This document shows, in pieces, positions 7,458-15,715 of a DNA stretch of 64,000 bases. Both the position numbers and the translations under genes were made by a program. Below the pieces are notes generated by a model, which was not told the DNA's origin, did not search any database, and worked only from the letters and a program-made list of their open reading frames with translations. Each line of letters starts with the position of its first letter. Position 1 is the first letter of the stretch. The DNA is from Fibrella arboris (GTDB taxonomy: Bacteria > Bacteroidota > Bacteroidia > Cytophagales > Spirosomataceae): NCBI RefSeq assembly GCF_041321095.1, contig NZ_JBGGWE010000006.1, forward strand, positions 186,001-250,000, written 5' to 3'.

Positions 7458-8378
7458 ATGAGTTTACTCACCGTGGGTTCGGTCGCGTTCGACGCCCTGG
7501 AAACCCCCTTCGGCAAGACCGACAAAATCATTGGCGGTGCCGCCACCTACATTACCCTGTCGGCGTCGTATTTCACCGAAGAAAATAACCTGGTGGCCGT
7601 TGTGGGCGATGATTTCCCGCAAAGTATGATCGACACGCTGGTCAGCCACGGTGTAAACGTGGACGGGCTGGAGATCCGGCAGGGCGAAAAAACGTTTTTC
7701 TGGTCGGGCAAATACCATAACGACATGAACTCGCGCGATACGGTCGACGTGCAGCTCAACGTGATGGAGAACTTTGACCCTATCATTCCTGAATCGTATC
7801 AGGGATGCACGTACCTGATGCTGGGCAACACGGCCCCGGCCATTCAGCACCTGGTGATCAAACGCCTGACCAACCAGCCCAAGCTGATCGTGCTCGACAC
7901 GATGAACCTCTGGATCGAGATTGCCAACGCCGATCTGAAAGCGCTGCTGCAAGACGTGGACGTGCTGGTCCTGAATGACGAAGAAGCCCGCCAACTCACT
8001 GGTGATTACTCGCTCGTACGCGCGGCGGCCACGATCATGGGGATGGGCCCCAAAACGGTCATCATCAAGAAAGGTGAACACGGCGCCTTGCTGTTCCAGG
8101 AAGACCGGATCTTTGCCGCCCCTGCCCTGCCACTGGAATCGGTATTTGACCCAACCGGCGCGGGCGACACGTTTGCGGGCGGTTTCATCGGCCACATCGC
8201 CAAAACCGACGATATCTCCTTCGACAACATGAAACGGGCCGTCATCTACGGGTCGGCGATGGCGTCGTTCTGCGTGGAGAAGTTCGGTGCCGAGCGCATC
8301 CTGAACCTGTCTCCCGAAGAAATTCAGGACCGCGTCAGTCAGTTCGTGAAACTGTCGGCGTTTAGCGTGGAAATGTAG
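7458..8378 (+). CDS. PfkB-family carbohydrate/nucleoside kinase
   Basis: A 306-residue ribokinase-like cytosolic kinase. The C-terminal signature DPTGAGDTFAGG contains the catalytic Asp247 and anion hole (GAGD). The N-terminal glycine pair (KIIGGAAT) of the substrate site is also visible. The ATG at 7458 (MSLLTVGSVAFDALETPFG) is preferred over an upstream start at 7428 because it begins at the first beta strand and leaves room for the promoter. Substrate is not determined; ribose, fructose, adenosine or another sugar are possible. It is followed by a long hairpin that probably ends its transcript before the TPP riboswitch. Confidence 0.88.
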   Translation: MSLLTVGSVAFDALETPFGKTDKIIGGAATYITLSASYFTEENNLVAVVGDDFPQSMIDTLVSHGVNVDGLEIRQGEKTFFWSGKYHNDMNSRDTVDVQLNVMENFDPIIPESYQGCTYLMLGNTAPAIQHLVIKRLTNQPKLIVLDTMNLWIEIANADLKALLQDVDVLVLNDEEARQLTGDYSLVRAAATIMGMGPKTVIIKKGEHGALLFQEDRIFAAPALPLESVFDPTGAGDTFAGGFIGHIAKTDDISFDNMKRAVIYGSAMASFCVEKFGAERILNLSPEEIQDRVSQFVKLSAFSVEM

Positions 8379-8384
8379 AAGGGA

Positions 8385-8503
8385 AGTTTCAAGTGTCAGG
8401 TTTCAAGTTTCAAGTGCGTTGCTTATTAACAAAAACATAGGTAAGCAACGCACTTGAAACCTGACACTTGAAACTTGAAACCTGAAACCTGACACTTGAA
8501 ACT
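8385..8503 (+). terminator. long word-repeat hairpin after the PfkB gene
   Basis: The left arm 8385-8425 pairs with a longer right arm 8441-8503. Both are made of repeated TTTCAAGTGTCAGG-type words, with extra word copies on the right. It is followed by CTCTTTT. It sits seven bases after the kinase stop codon, so intrinsic termination is plausible. The same word family forms the hairpin at 8618-8716. Confidence 0.65.
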
Positions 8504-8513
8504 CTTTTCGCAT

Positions 8514-8521
8514 TAACTTTG
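8514..8521 (+). promoter_or_regulatory. -7 promoter box upstream of the TPP riboswitch
   Basis: TAACTTTG fits TAnnTTTG and would start transcription a few bases later, just before the riboswitch at 8534. No exact -33 TTTG box is visible; the region overlaps the preceding hairpin. Confidence 0.55.
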
Positions 8522-8533
8522 CGTCATTAATCT

Positions 8534-8608
8534 TTCAGGGGTGCCTTATAACAACGGGCTGAGATTATACCCATAGAACCTGTACACGGGTAATGCCGCA
8601 GCAGGGAA
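8534..8608 (+). promoter_or_regulatory. TPP riboswitch (THI element)
   Basis: The canonical thiamine pyrophosphate aptamer can be read directly: the 5' strand GGGGTGCC, the pyrimidine-binding CTGAGATTATACCC segment, GAACCTGTACACGGGTAATGCCG and the closing GCAGCAGGGA. It lies about 165 bp upstream of a TonB-dependent receptor start. That spacing is filled by a perfect 35-bp hairpin plus a T-tract, the likely expression platform. When thiamine pyrophosphate is plentiful, receptor expression should fall. Confidence 0.95.
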
Positions 8609-8617
8609 TGTAAACAT

Positions 8618-8724
8618 GAGTTTCAAGTGTCAGGTATCAAGTTTCAGGTGCGTTGCTTATCACCGAGGTGGTTGTTAGCAGCGCACCTGAAACTTGATAC
8701 CTGACACTTGAAACTCTCTTTTTT
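8618..8724 (+). terminator. perfect 35-bp hairpin with T-tract; riboswitch expression platform
   Basis: Arms 8618-8652 and 8682-8716 are perfect inverted repeats of 35 bases with a 29-base loop, followed by TCTTTTTT. It lies between the aptamer and the receptor gene, so it can act as the riboswitch-controlled terminator. Its TTTCAAGTGTCAGG words make it a member of the same family as the hairpin upstream of the riboswitch. Confidence 0.75.
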
Positions 8725-8773
8725 CACCAAAGATAGGCTTGGCCCCTACGCCTTATCGTTAACCGTTTGTGTC

Positions 8774-11152
8774 ATGATGACCAACGCAACGACCTATCGT
8801 TTTGCCGCCACACTCTTGCTGTGGTGCGTATTCCAACTGCCCGCCTGGGCACAATCACTTACCCTCTCCGGCCTTGTGCGGGAAACAAACGGCAGCCCGT
8901 TACCCGGCGTTGCCATCACGCTCGATGGCTCCCTGAAAGGAACCAGTACCGATGCATCAGGGGCTTTTCGGCTCACCAATCTTCGTCCGGGTACGTACCA
9001 GGTACGTGCTTCTATCGTTGGCTACGACGCTGTTGACCAGACCATTAAGCTACCAGCTACCGAGCCGCTCACACTCCGGTTGCACCAGAGCGAAATAGTT
9101 ATGGATGAGGTTGTTGTGCTGGCTACGCGGGCCAGCGAGAAATCGGCCATTGCCTACACCGACGTGACGAAGCGCGACCTCACCAAGCTCAATCTGGGGC
9201 AGGATCTGCCGCTGCTGCTCAACTTCACACCCTCGGTCGTGACCACGTCGGATGCAGGCGCGGGCGTGGGCTACACAGGCATTCGTATTCGCGGGTCCGA
9301 TGCTACGCGGGTGAACGTGACGCTCAACGGCATTCCATATAACGATGCCGAATCGCAGGGGACGTATTGGGTGAATATGCCCGATTTTGCGTCGTCGGTC
9401 AATAGCGTTCAGATTCAGCGGGGTGTGGGTACGTCGACCAACGGGGCGGGGGCGTTTGGCGCGAGTGTGAACGTGCAGACCAATTCGCTCCAGAAAGATC
9501 CGTATGCCGAAGTGAACCTGTCGGGCGGGTCGTTCAACACACGGCGGGCCACGGTGCAGGCCGGTACGGGCCTGCTATCGAACCACTTTGTGGTGGACGC
9601 GCGGCTGTCGAAGATCGCGTCGGATGGCTATATCGACCGGGCGGCGTCGGATCTGAAATCGTTTTATGTGTCGGGTGGGTATTACAATCAGAAAAGCTTC
9701 ATTCGGCTCAACGTTTTCTCGGGACAGGAAAAGACATACCAGGCCTGGAATGGCGTACCCGAAGAGTTGCTGGCGACGAACCGGACCTACAACGAATTTA
9801 CGTACCCGAACCAGACAGACAACTACCAACAGGATCAGTATCAACTCATTACCTCAACCGAACTGAGCCGGAGCTGGCGGGCCAATGTATCGCTCTTTTA
9901 TACGAAAGGGCGCGGTTACTACGAAGAATTCAAGGAAGGTGACAAGCTAAGTAAATACGGTCTTCCCAATGTCGTTATCCGCGATTCGGTCACTAGCCGG
10001 TCGAACATTGTGCGCCGCCGATGGCTGGATAATGACTTTTACGGCACCGTTTTCTCGTTTGATTACGATACCAAAAACCGGCTTACAGCCAACATCGGTG
10101 GCGGACTGAACAAGTACCAGGGGAAGCATTTCGGCGAGGTTATTTCGGGGCAGTTCGTTCCTAACACACCGTATCGGTACTACGAAGATGACGCCACCAA
10201 GACCGACGTAAATGTGTACGCCAAAGCCTTTTACCAGTTCACGACCCAGTTGAATGCCTTCCTGGACTTGCAGGTACGTTCGGTGAATTACTCGTTTCTG
10301 GGCTTCAATAGCCAGCTGAAGAACGTGCAGCAGCAGGCGGCGCTAACCTTTTTCAATCCAAAGGCGGGGGTTACCTACACCGTCAACGACCGCACCACGG
10401 CCTACGCATCGGTCGGCGTGGGCAACAAGGAACCCAACCGCGACGACTACACGCAGTCGACACCGGGCAGCCGACCAGCGGCCGAGCGGCTGTATGACTG
10501 GGAAGCGGGCGTGAAAACCCGTACCGACCGGGTGGCCCTGAGCCTGAACGGCTATTTCATGGATTACCGCAATCAGCTGGTGCTCAACGGAGCCATCAAC
10601 GACGTGGGCGCGTTCAACCGGATCAACGTACCCAGCAGCTACCGAGCCGGTATTGAGGCCGAAGTAACTACGTTGCTGACGAAGGCCTTGCGCTGGAGCG
10701 TGAACGGCACCTTCAGCCAGAACAAAATTCGCAACTATACCCAGTTTTTCGACTCAGATGCCGGCCAGGAAGCCCGCCAGTTTGCGCAGACCGACATTGC
10801 CTTTTCGCCCAACGTCATTGCCGGCTCGCAACTGGTGCTGACAGCCGCCAAAGGCCTGGAAATCGGCTTTTTATCGAAATATGTGGGTCAGCAGTTCCTG
10901 GATAATACCAGTAGCAACGACCGGAAGATCGACGCCTATTTCGTGAATGACCTGCGGTTCATCTACACGCTGAAGCCCACGTTTGCGAAGGAAATCGCCT
11001 TCACCCTGCTGGTCAATAACCTGTTCAGTGAGCGCTACGTCTCGAACGGCTACACCTATGGCTATATCAGCGAAGGCCGCCTCGATTCGTACAACTACTA
11101 TTACCCACAAGCCACCCGCAATGTACTGGCGGGGGTGCGGGTGAAATTTTAA
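8774..11152 (+). CDS. TonB-dependent receptor, probably for thiamine or a precursor
   Basis: A 792-residue outer-membrane receptor. After a signal peptide ending near LPAWAQS comes a carboxypeptidase-regulatory-like domain (TLSGLVRETNGSPLPGVAI), then a plug with IRIRGSDATRVNVTLNGIPYNDAESQGTYW-like features and a beta-barrel ending in the aromatic residue of GVRVKF. I start at the ATG at 8774 (or 8777) because the earlier in-frame TTG lies in the hairpin arm. The TPP riboswitch just upstream implies import of thiamine, its phosphate or a pyrimidine/thiazole moiety; this substrate is inferred from regulation only. No thiamine biosynthesis gene is nearby. Confidence 0.88.
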   Translation: MMTNATTYRFAATLLLWCVFQLPAWAQSLTLSGLVRETNGSPLPGVAITLDGSLKGTSTDASGAFRLTNLRPGTYQVRASIVGYDAVDQTIKLPATEPLTLRLHQSEIVMDEVVVLATRASEKSAIAYTDVTKRDLTKLNLGQDLPLLLNFTPSVVTTSDAGAGVGYTGIRIRGSDATRVNVTLNGIPYNDAESQGTYWVNMPDFASSVNSVQIQRGVGTSTNGAGAFGASVNVQTNSLQKDPYAEVNLSGGSFNTRRATVQAGTGLLSNHFVVDARLSKIASDGYIDRAASDLKSFYVSGGYYNQKSFIRLNVFSGQEKTYQAWNGVPEELLATNRTYNEFTYPNQTDNYQQDQYQLITSTELSRSWRANVSLFYTKGRGYYEEFKEGDKLSKYGLPNVVIRDSVTSRSNIVRRRWLDNDFYGTVFSFDYDTKNRLTANIGGGLNKYQGKHFGEVISGQFVPNTPYRYYEDDATKTDVNVYAKAFYQFTTQLNAFLDLQVRSVNYSFLGFNSQLKNVQQQAALTFFNPKAGVTYTVNDRTTAYASVGVGNKEPNRDDYTQSTPGSRPAAERLYDWEAGVKTRTDRVALSLNGYFMDYRNQLVLNGAINDVGAFNRINVPSSYRAGIEAEVTTLLTKALRWSVNGTFSQNKIRNYTQFFDSDAGQEARQFAQTDIAFSPNVIAGSQLVLTAAKGLEIGFLSKYVGQQFLDNTSSNDRKIDAYFVNDLRFIYTLKPTFAKEIAFTLLVNNLFSERYVSNGYTYGYISEGRLDSYNYYYPQATRNVLAGVRVKF

Positions 11153-11168
11153 GTTAGATAGAAATAAA

Positions 11169-11272
11169 GGAGTAAAGGAGGAACGCAGGAAGGGAGAAAC
11201 GGTAGCTTTGCATGTTGAGTTATCAACGCGCGAAGCTACCGTTTCTCCCTTCCTGCGTTACTCCTTTACTCC
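11169..11272. repeat. 40-bp-arm hairpin between receptor and ybeY
   Basis: Arms 11169-11208 and 11233-11272 match at 39 of 40 bases and consist of GGAGTAAAGGAGGAACGCAGG-like purine-rich words on one side and the pyrimidine complement on the other. It begins 17 bases after the receptor stop and ends nine bases before the ybeY start. A similar GGAGGAAAGG word hairpin lies at 46711-46813. Confidence 0.8.
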
Positions 11273-11280
11273 CCTTAAGC

Positions 11281-11697
11281 ATGATTCGCTTTTTCAACGA
11301 AGACGTCGACTATAAGTTATCGCAGAAACTGGCGGCGAAAAAATGGCTCACGACGCAGGCCAGGGCCGAAGGGCACGACATGGGCGACCTGAACTACGTG
11401 TTCTGCTCCGACGACTACCTGTTGCAGGTCAATCGCGAACACCTCAACCACGACTATTACACCGATATCATCACGTTCGATAATCGCGAATTTGAAGACG
11501 ACCCCATCGAGGGCGACATCTTTATCAGCGTTGACCGCGTAGCCGACAATGCTGGCCAACTGGGCGTTTCGCCCGAACAGGAAATGCGCCGGGTGCTGGC
11601 CCACGGTCTGCTCCACCTTTGCGGTTACGGCGACAAGTCGCCTGAGGATGAGAAACTAATGCGCAGCAAAGAAGACGAATGGTTGGCTGCTTTTTGA
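11281..11697 (+). CDS. ybeY: rRNA maturation endoribonuclease YbeY
   Basis: A 138-residue protein of the UPF0054 family, a metal-dependent single-strand endoribonuclease needed for 16S rRNA 3' maturation and ribosome quality control. The metal-site motif reads AHGLLHLCGYGDKSPED: His108, His112 and, in place of the third His of E. coli YbeY, Asp118. Substitution of that position by Asp is, as I recall, usual in Bacteroidetes. The ATG at 11281 (MIRFFNEDVDY) is chosen because upstream codons lie in the hairpin arm. Confidence 0.95.
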   Translation: MIRFFNEDVDYKLSQKLAAKKWLTTQARAEGHDMGDLNYVFCSDDYLLQVNREHLNHDYYTDIITFDNREFEDDPIEGDIFISVDRVADNAGQLGVSPEQEMRRVLAHGLLHLCGYGDKSPEDEKLMRSKEDEWLAAF

Positions 11698-12547
11698 TAA
11701 GGCTTACAACAGGCGGACTAAACGGATGCACATGCCCTGGCTCTGCTTCAATCAGAAGGCTTTCTTTTATCTGGTCCGCTCGAAGTAAAGAAGCTGCGCA
11801 CCACTTGTCTTTCCGAGTACGCAATAAGCCATAAAGGCGTGATTAAGTAGAATTTCGCGAGACAAGATCAGGCTGATCTACTGGTTTTCCTGCTGTTGTT
11901 CAGACCAGCTACTGTATAATAGACTATCAAAGAGCTATAGTTATAAGTAGTATTTCCAGGCTACGAACGTATAGTAAATGTGATAACCTGACGGATATAT
12001 GTAATAATATGACTGATATATATCAAGATATGACCAACGCCTTGACAATCCATATATAAATAGTATTTTCACTTTAAAAATTGTCATTTTTAAGCAGCGG
12101 GACTTTTCCTGGATTCCACTCGCGGCATGCATCACAGTCAAACGCCTTTACTCGTACAAATGAAAAAGTGTCATTTTGACACATAGAATTAAGCAGTTAC
12201 CTGATAGAGATAATGGAATTCCTGTAGAATAGAGTAAACGGGCTTCACCAGACTGGAAGACAAGTCTATTCTATGTACCCCTTACCCATGATTGCTATGC
12301 AGTGGAAAGTAAACCAGCGTGCCTTTATGATTGAGACCAGTCAGTGTTTGCCCACTACAACCGAATTAAATTAAACCCAACCCTCCTTCAGCCTATGCGC
12401 GATCACATGCTATACGCATAAAAAAAGAGTCAGCAATGTTGGCGCATTACTGACTCCGAAGCTCCCTTTTTGTTCCTGCGAGAGAACATCCGTAATCGGA
12501 TGCAGGGATTTTTTTGTCCGTTGTGAAACCAACAAACCCCTAAAATT
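11698..12547. other. 850-bp gap upstream of susC, no convincing gene
   Basis: No plausible coding frame. The stretch 11930-12080 is markedly AT-rich with TATAT tracts. Dyads visible: GTGTCA-TTT-TGACAC at 12168-12182, a candidate operator; TAGAATAGA at 12225-12233 pairing with TCTATTCTA at 12265-12273; and ACATAGAAT at 12181 pairing with ATTCTATGT at 12269. A minus-strand frame at 11941-12141 exists but has no family features. The region is probably the regulatory upstream region of the SusC/SusD operon. No sigma/anti-sigma pair is next to it. Confidence 0.5.
12421..12456 (-). terminator. hairpin with T-tract on the minus strand
   Basis: GAGTCAG/CTGACTC arms (12427-12433, 12450-12456), extended by AATG/CATT with one mismatch. 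On the minus strand they are followed by TTTTTT, which looks like an intrinsic terminator reading away from susC. No minus-strand gene precedes it, so on the plus strand it may simply be a leader hairpin. Confidence 0.4.
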
Positions 12548-15500
12548 ATGTCTAAACAATTACAAATCCATGCTTCCTTAAAGAAGCTCATATGGATTGG
12601 ACTTTACACCCTCATTATCGTTCACGCCCTGACGATCACAAGCTGGGCCCGCCTAGCCGATCAATCAGTAACGGGTTCTGTGCTCGATGAAACAGGCAGC
12701 CCGCTGGTAGGGGTAAGCATTCAGATCAGAGGAACAGCAAGAGGAACAACGACTGATGCACGCGGGGCCTATCGTATCGACGTACCTAATGGTAGCTCGA
12801 TACTGGTATTTAGCTTCATTGGTTATAAAAAACAGGAGGTCACGGTCGGTAATCAAACAACGATCAATATATCGTTGGTAGCCGACGCCGGTTCGCTGGA
12901 AGAAGTGGTTGTGGTGGGGTATGGCACTCAGAAACGGTCGTCTCTGACGGGCGCGGTATCGACGGTGACGCCGAAAGAGATAACGGCCTTGCCAGTCCCC
13001 AACCTGGCTTCAGCGCTTCAGGGCCGTGTACCGGGCGTATCCGTCGTTAACAACGGTGGACCAGGTAACTCGCCTATCGTGCAAATCCGGGGTGTTGGGT
13101 CAATCAGCTACGGATCTGGCCCGCTTTACGTTATTGACGGCGTACCAACGGGCGACCTCAACAGCTTCAACACCAATGACATCGAGTCGCTGGAAGTGTT
13201 GAAAGATGCCAGTTCAGCGGCTATTTACGGATCACGGGCCGCCAACGGGGTTATTCTGATCACGACCAAAAAGGGAAGCCGGGATAGCAAGGTCCGCGTT
13301 TCGCTGGATTCGTACGTCGGCGTTCAGAGTGCAACGCATAAAATTGATGTCCTCAACCGGGATCAGTATGTGCAATATGCCAAAGCGCTCACGGCCAATG
13401 CGGGTATCGCTCTTCCCTCGCGGCTCAATAACCTGAATACGCCCATTTATGCGGGTGCCACTCAAACGTTTGCCGAGACGGAAACGAACTGGCAGAACGA
13501 GCTTTTCCGTAATGCGCCCATTGCGCAGCACCAGCTTTCTCTGTCGGGTGGCAATGCAACGTCGCGGTTCTTTGCGTCGGGTAACTATTTCAAGCAGGTT
13601 GGTATCATGCAGGGGACTGATTTCGAACGCGGCTCATTGCGGCTGAACTCCGATCACCAGATCACCAAGTTTCTCTCGATTGGTCAGACGTTGACGGCGG
13701 CCTACAGCAATCAGCGTAACGAAACCACCGGCGATCGGTCGCAGTTGATGCACGCCCTCCGGATGATGCCCTACTGGCCTACAACGGACCCGACCAAAGT
13801 AGGGGGCTATAGCGCACCAACGGCCGCCGATGGGTCAGACCCGGAAAACCCACTTCGGGCACCAGCCATGGACGTCACCCGGACGAAGTTCCTGAAAGCC
13901 TTTGCCACTATCTATGCGGATGTTCGGCTGACGAGTTACCTGAAATACCGGTTCAACTACGGCGTCGATCTGGGCTTCTCGAATGGCAGCACGTTCAACC
14001 CAATCTACAACGATGGGTATACAACACGTAGCTCGGCCACTGTCTCGCAGTCGCGAAACACGAATATCGCGCAGACGATCACCAATCAGCTTTCGTTCGA
14101 CAAAAGCTTCGGGAAACACTCCCTGAGTCTGCTGGTTGTTGCTGAAACGCAACAGGTCCTGTCGACAGGCATGAATGGATCGGGCACCCGGCCCAACAAT
14201 GACCTGGATGTGATTCAGGGGGTCAGTAACCCGGCGATCACCAGCACGCGGGCAGAAACGGACCTGATCTCCTACATTGGTCGGGTCAATTACGATTACG
14301 CAGGTAAGTATCTGTTCAGCGCCTCGATCCGTCGCGATGGCTCGTCGTTGTTTGCGCCGGGCAACAAATGGGGGAATTTCCCGTCGGCATCGCTCGGCTG
14401 GCGTATGGATCAGGAGTCGTTCATGAAAGGTGTACCGCAGCTGTCTGAACTGAAACTCCGGGTGAGCTACGGCAAGACGGGCTTCAACGGCATTGGCAAC
14501 TACGCCTGGCAGTCGCTCGTATCGGCCGATGCAACGGCCTACCCGTTCGGCTCGGCAAACAGCCTGGGTTCTTACTTCAACTCGCTGGGGAACACCGAAC
14601 TGAAGTGGGAAACGACCGACATGGTCAATGGCGGTATCGATGTGGGCCTGTTTAGCAACAAGATCACGTTTACGGCCGAAATCTATAACCGGTTCACCGA
14701 CGGGCTTATCCTGGGCGTTCCCATTCCAAACTCGATCGGCTACAGCAACGCACCGGTGGCCAACATCGGCAGCATGAAGAACTGGGGGTATGAATTCCAG
14801 GCGGGGTATAACTATTCGAAAGGTGCTTTCCGCTGGAACGTGTCGGCCAACGTGGGCATTACCCGCAACCGGGTGTTGAGCCTGGCCACCCCAACCTCAG
14901 CGATCTATGCAGGCTCCAATGCTGACTACGGCGGAGCCGATATCACCAAGACCGAAGTTGGGCAACCCATTCAGTCGTTCTATGGCTACGTAGTCGATGG
15001 TATTTTCAAGTCGATCGACGAAGTGTATAGCTCGCCTATTCAGAACCGCCCTGCCACGCGCGATGCGGATAACCCGGCCAAAAACACGTCGGCTGGCGAC
15101 ATTCGGTTCAAAGACCTGAACGGCGATGGTAAAATCGACGCGAATGACCGGACGTACCTGGGCAGCTACCTGCCGAAGTTCAATTACGGCCTCAACTTTA
15201 GCGGTACGTACAGGAACTTCGACTTTACGCTGTATTTGCAGGGTACTTACGGCAACAAAATCTACAACGGCACCCGGGTTGTTACAGAAGGTATGCTCCG
15301 GCTCTTCAATGCAGGTCCTGCCGTTCTAAGCGCCTGGACGCCAACCAATACGAATACAAACATCCCCCGGGCAGTGGCGGGTGATCCGAACAACAACAGC
15401 CGTACGTCAGATCGGTTCATTGAAGACGGTTCGTACATGCGCGTCAAGAACCTGTCGATCGGCTACTCGATCCCGGCCAAGGCATTGGGCAGTTTAACGA

Positions 15501-15682
15501 GTGGGTCGGTGAACAAAGTACGGGTGTATGTATCGAGTCAGAACCTGCTGACGCTGACCAAATACACGGGTTATGACCCGGAGATTGGTTCGCGCAATGG
15601 AACGCTGCTGCGGAGCGGCATCGACTACGCTAACTACCCGCAGGCACGTACCCTGCTGGCCGGTCTTCAGGTAACATTCTAA
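12548..15682 (+). CDS. SusC/RagA-family TonB-linked outer-membrane protein
   Basis: A 1044-residue outer-membrane transporter of the SusC type. After an N-terminal hydrophobic export segment (LIWIGLYTLIIVHALTI) come a carboxypeptidase-regulatory-like domain (VTGSVLDETGSPLVGVSIQI), the SusC signature EEVVVVGYGTQKRSSLTGAV, a plug domain (VPGVSVVNNGGPG, then IDGVPTGDLNSFN and DIESLEVLKDASSAAIYGSR) and a long beta-barrel ending in LAGLQVTF. With its SusD partner 33 bp downstream it forms a nutrient-uptake complex. The nutrient is unknown: no glycosidase, sigma factor or anti-sigma factor is adjacent. Confidence 0.95.
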   Translation: MSKQLQIHASLKKLIWIGLYTLIIVHALTITSWARLADQSVTGSVLDETGSPLVGVSIQIRGTARGTTTDARGAYRIDVPNGSSILVFSFIGYKKQEVTVGNQTTINISLVADAGSLEEVVVVGYGTQKRSSLTGAVSTVTPKEITALPVPNLASALQGRVPGVSVVNNGGPGNSPIVQIRGVGSISYGSGPLYVIDGVPTGDLNSFNTNDIESLEVLKDASSAAIYGSRAANGVILITTKKGSRDSKVRVSLDSYVGVQSATHKIDVLNRDQYVQYAKALTANAGIALPSRLNNLNTPIYAGATQTFAETETNWQNELFRNAPIAQHQLSLSGGNATSRFFASGNYFKQVGIMQGTDFERGSLRLNSDHQITKFLSIGQTLTAAYSNQRNETTGDRSQLMHALRMMPYWPTTDPTKVGGYSAPTAADGSDPENPLRAPAMDVTRTKFLKAFATIYADVRLTSYLKYRFNYGVDLGFSNGSTFNPIYNDGYTTRSSATVSQSRNTNIAQTITNQLSFDKSFGKHSLSLLVVAETQQVLSTGMNGSGTRPNNDLDVIQGVSNPAITSTRAETDLISYIGRVNYDYAGKYLFSASIRRDGSSLFAPGNKWGNFPSASLGWRMDQESFMKGVPQLSELKLRVSYGKTGFNGIGNYAWQSLVSADATAYPFGSANSLGSYFNSLGNTELKWETTDMVNGGIDVGLFSNKITFTAEIYNRFTDGLILGVPIPNSIGYSNAPVANIGSMKNWGYEFQAGYNYSKGAFRWNVSANVGITRNRVLSLATPTSAIYAGSNADYGGADITKTEVGQPIQSFYGYVVDGIFKSIDEVYSSPIQNRPATRDADNPAKNTSAGDIRFKDLNGDGKIDANDRTYLGSYLPKFNYGLNFSGTYRNFDFTLYLQGTYGNKIYNGTRVVTEGMLRLFNAGPAVLSAWTPTNTNTNIPRAVAGDPNNNSRTSDRFIEDGSYMRVKNLSIGYSIPAKALGSLTSGSVNKVRVYVSSQNLLTLTKYTGYDPEIGSRNGTLLRSGIDYANYPQARTLLAGLQVTF

Positions 15683-15715
15683 CTGATTTTAACGAACTCA
15701 AAGCATACTGTATAT

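Noticed and set aside
8708..8773. An upstream TTG start of the TonB receptor
   Set aside because: It lies in the terminator hairpin of the riboswitch; the ATG at 8774 gives a proper signal peptide.
11941..12141. A minus-strand frame of 66 codons in the AT-rich gap
   Set aside because: No family features, Tyr/Ile-rich by composition, no promoter or partner; more likely chance in AT-rich DNA.
12160..12190. GTGTCATTTTGACAC as a proven operator for the SusC operon
   Set aside because: A 6-bp dyad over 360 bp upstream of the start is suggestive only; kept as a note within the gap entry.
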